Part shown: in pieces, positions 1 through 5,610 of the stretch
Layout of the letters: every line of letters starts with the position of its first letter
Position numbering within the stretch: the first letter of the stretch is position 1
Assembly: GCA_043780275.1 (NCBI GenBank)
Contig: JAYWCV010000103.1
Span: 1-7,630 of the forward strand
Source of the DNA: MGR-bin208 sp043780275
GTDB lineage: Bacteria > Bacteroidota > Bacteroidia > Chitinophagales > Chitinophagaceae
Direction of reading: 5' to 3'
Length of the DNA stretch: 7,630 nucleotides
Translations under genes and position numbers: made by a program
The notes under the pieces: model-generated
What the model was told of the DNA's origin: nothing
Seen by the model: the letters and a program-made list of their open reading frames with translations, nothing else
Databases searched by the model: none

Positions 1-123
1 CTTGCAACCCAGGTTTCGCAACTACAAGGCAAGATTGATTATTGCGAGGACAGAATAAACGAAATTGTTTATCAACTTTACGAGCTGACAGAAGCGGAAA
101 TAAAAATTGTAGAGGGTAGGTGA
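1..123 (+). CDS. C-terminal end of a probable type II/IIG N6-adenine DNA methyltransferase-restriction protein (partial)
   Basis: The frame is open from the first base to a TGA at 121-123 and gives 40 residues; the start lies outside the window. The tail contains QLQGKIDYCEDRINEIVYQL and then YELTEAEIKIVEG. From memory, this kind of ending (a short helical segment, then IVYxLYxLTEEEIKIVEG) is typical of the C-terminus of Eco57I-like or other large N6-adenine methyltransferases, including fused restriction-modification enzymes, where it follows the target-recognition region. No catalytic motif (NPPY) is visible because only the tail is present, so whether the protein also carries a nuclease domain cannot be decided. 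The hairpin-repeat family around the downstream transposase begins 4 bases after the stop codon. Confidence 0.7.
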   Translation, partial: LATQVSQLQGKIDYCEDRINEIVYQLYELTEAEIKIVEGR

Positions 124-127
124 AAGA

Positions 128-189
128 GTCCCGTAGGGACATCATATTGGTAGAAAAAATTGAAAAATCACAAAAAATCCCGTAGGGAT
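128..189 (-). repeat. Upstream hairpin-repeat pair of the transposase (two copies)
   Basis: Two short palindromes start 49 bp apart. The first is GTCCC-GTA-GGGAC (128-140) and the second ATCCC-GTA-GGGAT (177-189), each a 5-bp stem with a 3-nt loop. The outermost pair differs (G-C versus A-T) but still pairs, which argues for a maintained stem. The first copy is followed by ATATTGGTAG (144-153). Read on the minus strand this is CTACCAATAT, then the hairpin with loop TAC. That is the same module (TTACCAATAT, then a hairpin with loop TAC) that recurs on the plus strand after the transposase, so these copies are inverted relative to the downstream array. They are probably REP-like or IS200/IS605 end-type structures recognised by the transposase, which is inference. 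Confidence 0.7.
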
Positions 190-203
190 GAAATAAATTA
201 CAC

Positions 204-665
204 ATGGCAAATACATACACACAAATTTTTATTCAATTTGTTTTTGTACCCAAATTCAGGGCTTCATTGATACAGCCAATATGGGAAGATGAATTGTATA
301 AATACATAACCGGTATAGTGCAAAACAATAAACACAAAATGCTTGCAATCAACGGAACATCCGACCACTTACACATTTTCGTTGGTTTCCATACCACACA
401 ATCCATCTCCGATTTAATGCAGGATATAAAAGCCAATTCATCAAAATGGATTAACGAAAAAAAATTTCTTAAATCAAGATTTGAATGGCAGGAAGGATAT
501 GGTGGATTTTCTTATTCAAAATCGCAGGTAGCCGACGTTATTCAGTATATAAAAAATCAAAAAGAGCATCATCGCAAAGTGACATTTGCAGAGGAATACA
601 GGTTGTTTCTGAAAAAATTTGAAATTGAATACAATGAAAAATATGTATTTCAAGAACCTGAATAA
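204..665 (+). CDS. tnpA: IS200/IS605-type (REP-associated) tyrosine transposase, Y1_Tnp family
   Basis: This 153-residue protein has the full length of the family and appears intact. It is an HUH single-strand DNA endonuclease. The HUH motif is the HLH at residues 55-57 within SDHLHIFVGF. The likely nucleophile is Tyr115 in QYIKNQ, with Gln119 four residues on as the usual third metal ligand. SISDLMQDIKANSSKWINE (67-85) and FEWQEGYGGFSYSKSQ (93-108) are typical blocks of the Bacteroidota branch. Family members cut and join one DNA strand at sites next to small hairpins, either moving an IS200/IS605 element or acting on REP sequences as a RAYT. There is no tnpB/IscB partner. Hairpin repeats of one family flank the gene in opposite orientations, and the first downstream hairpin starts 6 bases after the stop. 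There is no Shine-Dalgarno sequence, which is usual in this phylum. The start matches the usual MANTYTQI beginning. Whether it is a mobile insertion sequence or a domesticated RAYT is unresolved. Confidence 0.92.
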   Translation: MANTYTQIFIQFVFVPKFRASLIQPIWEDELYKYITGIVQNNKHKMLAINGTSDHLHIFVGFHTTQSISDLMQDIKANSSKWINEKKFLKSRFEWQEGYGGFSYSKSQVADVIQYIKNQKEHHRKVTFAEEYRLFLKKFEIEYNEKYVFQEPE

Positions 666-671
666 TATGTC

Positions 672-931
672 ATGCCTACGGCATTATTGGAACTAGGTAA
701 GATTGTTGTTACCAATATTGTATGCCTACGGCATTATTAGAACCTGATTGAAAGATCGTTACCGATATTGAATACCTACAGCATTAATAGCTTGATTGAA
801 GTATTGTTATCAATTTTGTATGCTTATAGTATTATTAGAACTTGATTGGATTGTTGTTACCAATATTGTATGCCTACGGCATGATTAAAACCTGATTGGA
901 TTATTGTTACCGAAAAAATATACGTCGGCAT
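672..931 (+). repeat. Tandem array of ~50-bp hairpin-containing repeats downstream of the transposase
   Basis: Five units plus a decayed sixth begin at 672, 722, 772, 820, 870 and 920, with spacings of 50, 50, 48, 50 and 50. Each begins with a palindrome, best form ATGCC-TAC-GGCAT, then TATTRGAAC, CTGATTG, and a GTTACCAATATTGT-like end. Units 1, 2 and 5 have perfect 5-bp stems. Unit 4 (ATGCT-TAT-AGTAT) keeps pairing through one paired change plus a G-T wobble. Unit 3 has two mismatches and unit 6 is degraded. At the unit 1/2 junction, CCAATA (712-717) can pair with TATTAG (735-740, one mismatch), giving a longer bulged stem. The array holds no coding sequence. It is related, in opposite orientation, to the two hairpins upstream of the transposase. 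Confidence 0.85.
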
Positions 932-959
932 TAAAAGTGAGTATAAAAAAAAGTCACGA

Positions 960-1161
960 ATGCAAGCACGAACTTTAATATTACCAGACAGATTTATTAA
1001 TATGTTGGTCAATCTTCCTGAAAGTGGAATGAGTTATCAGATTGTAAATATATTTTTGAAAAGTAGAAAGGTTTTGGATCAACAAAAGTTCTCCATTCGA
1101 ATTATTAATGTTGAAAGAAAACGAAAACATCAACATCAAGTACATTGATAAAGTTGTTTGA
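960..1161 (+). pseudogene. Frameshifted small ORF of unknown function
   Basis: An ATG at 960 opens a frame reading MQARTLILPDRFINMLVNLP and then ESGMSYQIVNIFLKSRKVLD; in this frame it runs to a basic tail and stops at 1148. From about 1081 a different frame (codons beginning 1081) reads SSPFELLMLKENENINIKY, then IDKVV, and stops at 1159-1161. The second frame looks like the natural continuation, since LKENENI...IDKV has ordinary protein composition while the first frame becomes KRKHQHQVH. A single net frameshift around 1078-1090, near CAACAAAAG, would join them into one protein of about 66 residues. I recall short Bacteroidota hypothetical proteins with an LPxRFxNxLVNLPESGMxYQIV block, but I know of no function. 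It is probably a decayed gene next to the repeat array; a genuine short gene ending at 1148 is less likely. Confidence 0.5.
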
Positions 1162-1201
1162 AAATAGAAAATAATACGCATCACAATAATTGTCTGGCTT
1201 A

Positions 1202-1236
1202 ACACTGATTGACTTCGCTTAGAACAAAATCAGTGT
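1202..1236. repeat. 9-bp inverted repeat in the intergenic region
   Basis: ACACTGATT (1202-1210) and AATCAGTGT (1228-1236) are perfect inverted repeats separated by 17 bases. They lie between the decayed small ORF and the 3' end of the DUF4293 gene. There is no T-run after either arm on either strand, so a standard intrinsic terminator is not supported. It could be a weak terminator-like structure for the minus-strand genes or a remnant of a mobile-element end. The rest of 1162-1282 shows nothing recognisable. Confidence 0.35.
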
Positions 1237-1282
1237 AGAGTTCAAACGATAATACTTCTAGTCAATCTTCGTTGTACATCAA

Positions 1283-1702
1283 TTACCGAAGCCTGTCCAG
1301 GCTTTTAACCAATTTTTCATCTTTCCACACACCACGCATGGCTAACAAAAGAAAAAAGGGAACCGCCGCTGATGCGATCGCTGCTAAGGAGAAATTACCT
1401 TCGGTAAATGTCCATGTTTTTGTATAAAGCAGGTAGGCATTTGCAATAGAAAATATAAAAGCTATCACTGTAAACCAGAACTGCGTCATCCTTTTTTTAA
1501 AAAGAAATACCGGGTAAAGGATTGAAATGATCAATACACTTGCAATGATGATTAATATTACATGACTGGTGGACGTTAATTCCAGGTACTCTTTGTATCC
1601 TTCTGCTGAAATTTTATTTCCTATATAAACCGGAAACTTAAATGATACGGCTGCAGCAAAAGCAGCAAGTAATAACCATAATGTCTGTATACGTTGTATC
1701 AT
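1283..1702 (-). CDS. DUF4293 family four-helix membrane protein
   Basis: The protein has 139 residues. It starts MIQRIQTLWLLLAA and ends AMRGVWKDEKLVKSLDRLR; both ends are hallmarks of the Bacteroidota DUF4293 family. Four hydrophobic segments are visible at about residues 5-24, 46-68, 73-93 and 104-122, so it is an inner-membrane protein with a charged C-terminal tail that is probably cytoplasmic. The loop at about 27-45 (GNKISAEGYKEYLEL) would face outwards. No catalytic motif is seen and the function of the family is unknown to me. It lies 44 bp downstream of glyA on the same strand with no obvious terminator between them, so co-transcription is likely. Length and start agree with the family as I remember it. 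Confidence 0.85.
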   Translation of the reverse strand: MIQRIQTLWLLLAAFAAAVSFKFPVYIGNKISAEGYKEYLELTSTSHVILIIIASVLIISILYPVFLFKKRMTQFWFTVIAFIFSIANAYLLYTKTWTFTEGNFSLAAIASAAVPFFLLLAMRGVWKDEKLVKSLDRLR

Positions 1703-1746
1703 GTTTTATTTTTAAACGGTAATGAAAAATTTGTCAATCAAATGAA

Positions 1747-3024
1747 TTACAATTCAGGGTATAAAGGAAAATCATTCATCAATGAATTTACATCATTCCC
1801 GACCTGAGAAATTATTTGTTCGTTATCAATATTCATTAACAGCTTATCTATCAAGTCGACAATTGTATCCATGTGTTCTTCCTTCAGGCCACGTGTGGTA
1901 ATAGCCGGAACACCAACCCGGATTCCGGAAGTAACAAAAGGACTTTTATCATCGTAAGGAACCGCATTTTTATTCAACGTTATATGAGCCCTGTCTAATG
2001 TTTCCTGTGCTTTTTTACCGGTAATATTTTTATTTCTTAAATCAATTAACATCAAATGATTGTCTGTTCCTCCACTGATAATTTCGTAATTCCGTTTAGT
2101 AAATGCATGGGCCATGGCTTGTGCATTGGAAATAATCTGTTTTGCATAAACGGTAAATTCATCCGTTAAAATTTCTCCGAAAGCGATGGCTTTTGCAGCA
2201 ATAATATGCTCTAATGGTCCACCCTGGGTGCCCGGGAAAACGGCCATATCTAATAGATGACTCATTTTACGGATATGGCCTTTAGGGTCTTTTACTCCAA
2301 ACGGATTTTCGAAATCTTTACCCATTAATATTATTCCGCCTCTTGGTCCGCGTAAAGTTTTATGTGTAGTAGAAGTTACAATATGACAATGGTCGAAAGG
2401 AGAACTTAATAAACCTTTAGCAATTAAACCGGCAGGATGTGCAATATCGGCCATTACAAATGCTCCTATTTGATCTGCCACTTTTCTAATCCGTGTATAA
2501 TCTATATCACGGCTATAGGCAGATGCTCCGCAGATAATCAATTTAGGTTTTATCTCAAGAGCTTTTTGCTCCAGCATTTCATAATCAATCAGGCCGTCTT
2601 CTTTTTTTACTCCGTAAAAATGTGCATCATATAATTTACCACTGAAATTTACCGGAGAGCCATGTGTTAAATGTCCACCCATGCTAAGGTCCAAGCCAAG
2701 AATGGCATCTCCTGGCTTTAAAATAGCCAACAATACGGCTGCATTTGCTTGTGCACCACTGTGAGGTTGTACATTGGCATACTCGCAATTAAAAACTGTT
2801 TTAATACGGTCAATTGCCAATTGTTCTGTTTGATCGACAATTTCGCAGCCCCCATAATATCTGCGACCAGGGTATCCTTCGGCATATTTATTCGTCATTA
2901 CATTCCCCATGGCCTGCATCACCTGTAAACTGGTAAAGTTTTCGGATGCAATTAATTCAATTCCTTGTCGCTGGCGGTTCAACTCCTTCGCTATCAGATC
3001 AAAAACAACGGTATCTCTTTGCAT
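1747..3024 (-). CDS. glyA: Serine hydroxymethyltransferase
   Basis: The 425-residue protein converts serine and tetrahydrofolate to glycine and 5,10-methylene-tetrahydrofolate in the cytoplasm, using PLP; it is the main source of one-carbon units. Visible signatures are ELIASENFTS (23-32), YAEGYPGRRYYGG (48-60), HSGAQAN (88-94), LSMGGHLTHGSPVNFSG (113-129), ADIAH (192-196, with Asp193 for the PLP ring nitrogen), and TSTTHKTLRGPRGG (217-230), where Lys222 is the Schiff-base lysine. SGIRVG (366-371) supplies the carboxylate-binding Arg369. A segment at about 236-260 (KDFENPFGVKDPKGHIRKMS) between the PLP lysine and FPGTQGGP resembles the version common in Bacteroidota. All key residues are present and the length is normal. 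The start MQRDTVVFDLI is the usual one. It diverges from the nucleotidyltransferase gene and is followed by the DUF4293 gene. Confidence 0.98.
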   Translation of the reverse strand: MQRDTVVFDLIAKELNRQRQGIELIASENFTSLQVMQAMGNVMTNKYAEGYPGRRYYGGCEIVDQTEQLAIDRIKTVFNCEYANVQPHSGAQANAAVLLAILKPGDAILGLDLSMGGHLTHGSPVNFSGKLYDAHFYGVKKEDGLIDYEMLEQKALEIKPKLIICGASAYSRDIDYTRIRKVADQIGAFVMADIAHPAGLIAKGLLSSPFDHCHIVTSTTHKTLRGPRGGIILMGKDFENPFGVKDPKGHIRKMSHLLDMAVFPGTQGGPLEHIIAAKAIAFGEILTDEFTVYAKQIISNAQAMAHAFTKRNYEIISGGTDNHLMLIDLRNKNITGKKAQETLDRAHITLNKNAVPYDDKSPFVTSGIRVGVPAITTRGLKEEHMDTIVDLIDKLLMNIDNEQIISQVGNDVNSLMNDFPLYPEL

Positions 3025-3040
3025 GTAAAAAAAGTTTTGG

Positions 3041-3048
3041 CAAAAATA
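3041..3048 (-). promoter_or_regulatory. Candidate Bacteroidota -7 element of glyA
   Basis: On the minus strand the sequence reads TATTTTTG, an exact match to the Bacteroidota -7 consensus TAnnTTTG, 16 bases upstream of the glyA start codon. No clear -33 TTTG box stands at the expected 17-20 base spacing. If used, it would give a leader of only about 10 nt. Confidence 0.4.
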
Positions 3049-3123
3049 ACAAGATCAGCGTAAAATCCTTTCCTGATTTTTTATACATTGATTAAACTCA
3101 TAAAGCACTTTAATGTAAATGAC

Positions 3124-3131
3124 TTACTTTG
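3124..3131 (+). promoter_or_regulatory. Candidate Bacteroidota -7 element of the nucleotidyltransferase gene
   Basis: TTACTTTG lies 25 bases upstream of the ATG at 3157. It resembles the TAnnTTTG -7 element with one mismatch. No convincing -33 box is present at the right distance. Its position agrees with choosing the ATG at 3157 over the in-frame ATG at 3088, which would place this element inside the coding sequence. Confidence 0.35.
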
Positions 3132-3156
3132 CAATCCCTTTTATAAAATAAACAGG

Positions 3157-4149
3157 ATGAAGGCAATCATACCCGTAGCGGGAGCAGGTACAAAATTACG
3201 ACCACATACATATACGCAACCGAAGGCATTAATACCGCTTGCAGGTAAACCTATACTTAGTATTATCGTTGATCAGTTAATCGAAACTGGCATTCAGGAA
3301 TTTATTTTTATTGTAGGTTATCAGGGTGAAAAAATCCAGGATTTTGTCAAACAAAAGTATCCGGATCTGATCGTATATTTTGTTCAACAAAATGACCGGC
3401 AAGGAATTGGTCATGCCATAAAGCTTACCCGTAATATTGTTCAAAACGATTCCGTGTTTGTGGTTTTGGGAGACACGATCTGTGAAAGCGATTTGAAAGC
3501 GGTGATGGAAAGTGAGTTTTCCATGTTGGGCGTAAAAAAGGTGGATGATCCCCGTGAGTTTGGTGTTGCCATCATTGATGAAAACGGATTTATTGAGCAT
3601 GTTATTGAAAAGCCACAGATTCCAAAATCGAATATGGCCTTGGTGGGAATGTATAAGATTCTTGAATCTGAATTGATGTTTAATTGCTTGGAAAGCAATG
3701 TACAAAAGGGTTTACGAAGCTATGGAGAATATAGTTTAACGGATGCGCTGGAATGTATGATTGCTTCTGGAGCCAGGTTCAAATCGTTTAAAGTAGAAAA
3801 TTGGTTCGATTGCGGAAAAAAAGATAGTCTGATTGAATCGAATGCAACGATGCTTAAAAAATTTGGATCACAGGTTTATGGGGAAGAAAAATTTGAGAAT
3901 ACAATTATTATTCCACCGGTGAGTATCAGTAAAGGTTGTGATATAAAAAATTCAATCATTGGTCCAAATGTATCCATTGGTGAAAACACGGTCATCAATT
4001 ACTCTATCGTTAAAAACTCCATTGTCGGATCATTTTCTCATCTTCATGATATAGTATTGGACAGCTCTTTAATTGGCAGCGATACCGGCTTGAGAGGAGA
4101 GTCCAGAACGCTGAATATCGGAGACAATACCGATATTGATTTGGGATAA
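3157..4149 (+). CDS. Nucleotide-sugar pyrophosphorylase (sugar-1-phosphate nucleotidyltransferase) with C-terminal beta-helix
   Basis: From the ATG at 3157 the protein has 330 residues. An in-frame ATG at 3088 would add 23 unrelated residues, but the family always begins directly with MKAIIPVAGxGTxLRPHT. The NTP-transferase fold spans about 1-240. The signature GAGTKLRPHTYTQPKAL occupies 9-25, with Lys in place of the usual Arg of GTRLRP. GDT at 105-107 gives the metal-binding Asp106. EKP at 151-153, EYSLTDAL at 191-198 and WFDCG at 216-220 are the sugar-phosphate side. Residues 249-320 carry hexapeptide-like repeats (SIIGPNVSIGENTVI), a left-handed beta-helix. It should join NTP and a sugar 1-phosphate to make an NDP-sugar for envelope glycans. 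It resembles RmlA-type glucose-1-phosphate thymidylyl/uridylyltransferases, but the base and sugar cannot be fixed by sight. No acetyltransferase activity is evident. A flavin oxidoreductase gene follows after 36 bp. Confidence 0.88.
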   Translation: MKAIIPVAGAGTKLRPHTYTQPKALIPLAGKPILSIIVDQLIETGIQEFIFIVGYQGEKIQDFVKQKYPDLIVYFVQQNDRQGIGHAIKLTRNIVQNDSVFVVLGDTICESDLKAVMESEFSMLGVKKVDDPREFGVAIIDENGFIEHVIEKPQIPKSNMALVGMYKILESELMFNCLESNVQKGLRSYGEYSLTDALECMIASGARFKSFKVENWFDCGKKDSLIESNATMLKKFGSQVYGEEKFENTIIIPPVSISKGCDIKNSIIGPNVSIGENTVINYSIVKNSIVGSFSHLHDIVLDSSLIGSDTGLRGESRTLNIGDNTDIDLG

Positions 4150-4185
4150 AATCATTCATTAAGCAATCAACAAATTCTCTGCAGC

Positions 4186-5127
4186 ATGTTTTCAAATCGT
4201 ATTACACAACTTTTTGGAATTGATTACCCAATAATTCAAGCCGGCATGATTTGGGCCAGTGGCTGGAAGTTGGCAAGTGCCGTTAGTAATGCAGGTGGTT
4301 TAGGCATTATAGGCAGCGGATCGATGTATCCGGATGTTTTATTTGATCATATCTGTAAATGCAAGGCAGCTACTTCGAAACCATTTGGCGTGAATGTGCC
4401 TTTGCTTTATCCCGACATTGAAAATCTCATTGAAATAATTATTAAAGAAAAAGTAAAAATAGTTTTTACATCGGCAGGTAACCCCAAAATCTGGACCCAG
4501 GTTTTAAAAAACGAAGGCATCACTGTTGTACATGTTGTAAGCAGCAGCAAATTTGCCCTTAAAGCGGAAGAGGCGGGCTGTGATGCCGTGGTGGCGGAGG
4601 GTTTCGAAGCAGGTGGGCATAACGGAAGGGAAGAAACAAGTACCATGGTTTTGGTTCCTGCTGTTTGCAATGCAGTTAAAATTCCGGTTATTGCAGCTGG
4701 TGGTATTGCTACCGGCAGGCAAATGTTAGCAGCAATGGTGTTGGGTGCAGAAGGAGTGCAGATGGGTAGCCGTTTTGTAGTTAGCAACGAAGCTTCTTCG
4801 CATATTAATTTTAAGAAAGCCGTTATTGATTCAAAGGAAGGGGATACAGAATTGACTTTAAAACAATTAACGCCTGTCAGGTTAATAAAAAATAAATTTT
4901 ATCACGAGATTGAGGAAGCTCAGCAAAGAGGAGCTTCGATGGAGGAGTTAACCAATTTATTGGGTAGAGCAAGGGCTAAAAAAGGCATGTTTGAAGGCAA
5001 TCTGGAAGAAGGGGAATTAGAAATTGGGCAAGTGAGTGCTATACTAAATGAAATTTTACCAGCTTCAGAAATTGTAAAAAATGTTTGGGCAGAATTTCAA
5101 CAAGCATTAATTAATCCTTTAGTTTAA
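4186..5127 (+). CDS. FMN-dependent NAD(P)H oxidoreductase of the nitronate monooxygenase/FabK family
   Basis: The 313-residue protein has a TIM-barrel flavoprotein layout. N-terminal NRITQLFGIDYPIIQAGMIW (4-23) is the usual opening, followed by NAGGLGIIGSGS (35-46). EGFEAGGHNG (138-147) holds His145, the position of the catalytic or substrate-contacting histidine in FabK and nitronate monooxygenases. AGGIATG (171-177) and GAEGVQMGSRF (187-197) are the FMN-phosphate sites. The family includes nitronate monooxygenase, which oxidises alkyl nitronates, and FabK, the enoyl-ACP reductase of fatty acid synthesis. The EAGGHNG form and the size of just over 310 residues are compatible with FabK-like enzymes, but sequence inspection cannot settle the substrate. 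All cofactor motifs are present. It lies 36 bp after the nucleotidyltransferase gene on the same strand, with no Shine-Dalgarno sequence and no terminator between them, so the two are probably co-transcribed. Confidence 0.88.
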   Translation: MFSNRITQLFGIDYPIIQAGMIWASGWKLASAVSNAGGLGIIGSGSMYPDVLFDHICKCKAATSKPFGVNVPLLYPDIENLIEIIIKEKVKIVFTSAGNPKIWTQVLKNEGITVVHVVSSSKFALKAEEAGCDAVVAEGFEAGGHNGREETSTMVLVPAVCNAVKIPVIAAGGIATGRQMLAAMVLGAEGVQMGSRFVVSNEASSHINFKKAVIDSKEGDTELTLKQLTPVRLIKNKFYHEIEEAQQRGASMEELTNLLGRARAKKGMFEGNLEEGELEIGQVSAILNEILPASEIVKNVWAEFQQALINPLV

Positions 5128-5196
5128 CTTTCATTTAATACCTTGTACAATCTAAGATGGGATTAATGACCGCGTTTTATTTTTAAATCAACCAGT

Positions 5197-5601
5197 ATGC
5201 GTACAAAATCTTTTATGTTTTTATCTTCTGCCCTTTTGGGTTCTGTGATTTGTGCAGCTAATGAGATAGATCCAGAACTGGCTGAAACGGTACGAAGAAA
5301 TGAAGTGTATGGAAATATCGTTCATGCACAGACAAAATCGAGTATGAAAGACGTGCATGTTACGGCTTATGTGGATTCAAAAAAAATGAAGATTCAGCAA
5401 ACAGATAATGAGGGTAATTACAGCATTGAAGTTTTAAAACCCGGGTTGTATAAATTTGTTTTTGAAAAAAACGGTTTTAAAAAGATCGTTAAAGATAATA
5501 TTATCATCAAAGGAGATGAGGCTTTCGTATTAAACATAGAAATGTTTGAAATTCCGGAATTGGATTTATTCCCCTCACTTTTTAACTTTTTGGAGAAATA
5601 A
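5197..5601 (+). CDS. Secreted carboxypeptidase-regulatory-like (beta-sandwich) domain protein
   Basis: This 134-residue protein starts MRTKSFMFLSSALLGSVICA, a Sec signal peptide with probable cleavage near residue 20-21. The Cys at 19 is not in a lipobox because Ile precedes it, so a lipoprotein is unlikely. Residues 37-117 form a carboxypeptidase-regulatory-like domain: VYGNIVHAQTKSSMKDVHVT, then TDNEGNYSIEVLKPGLYKFV, then FEKNGFKK. This matches the GxVxD...PLxGVxVxV...TDxxGxFxI pattern of the N-terminal domains of TonB-dependent receptors and other Bacteroidota surface proteins. Here the domain is alone, with no receptor barrel or protease, so it is probably a small periplasmic or surface protein with a structural or binding role. 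It is 69 bp after the oxidoreductase gene, enough for its own promoter, though I see no clear one. A strong terminator follows at 5623-5658. Confidence 0.8.
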   Translation: MRTKSFMFLSSALLGSVICAANEIDPELAETVRRNEVYGNIVHAQTKSSMKDVHVTAYVDSKKMKIQQTDNEGNYSIEVLKPGLYKFVFEKNGFKKIVKDNIIIKGDEAFVLNIEMFEIPELDLFPSLFNFLEK

Positions 5602-5610
5602 TCAACTCAA

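Noticed and set aside
672..931. CRISPR array
   Set aside because: The whole ~50-bp unit is repeated, including the part that would be a spacer; units diverge gradually and there are no unique spacers or cas genes.
981..1205. Minus-strand ORF of 74 residues
   Set aside because: It lies opposite the frameshifted small ORF, has no recognisable motif or upstream signal, and its hydrophobic look comes from AT-rich sequence.
1202..1236. Rho-independent terminator for the glyA-DUF4293 genes
   Set aside because: The 9-bp stem is real, but the 17-nt spacer and lack of a T-run on either strand make this weak; it is listed only as an inverted repeat.
3088..3156. Longer start for the nucleotidyltransferase
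   Set aside because: The extra 23 residues do not belong to the family, which starts at MKAIIPVAG, and they would cover the likely promoter element TTACTTTG.
3277..3705. Minus-strand ORFs inside the nucleotidyltransferase gene
   Set aside because: They are antisense to a well-supported gene with conserved motifs and have no protein-like signature of their own.
4407..4787. Minus-strand ORF of 126 residues
   Set aside because: It is antisense to the flavin oxidoreductase gene; its Ala/Thr/Pro-rich composition is what reverse reading of that gene gives.
5197..5256. Lipoprotein signal on the carboxypeptidase-regulatory-like protein
   Set aside because: The only early cysteine (residue 19) is preceded by Ile, not Gly, Ala or Ser, so the lipobox is not satisfied.
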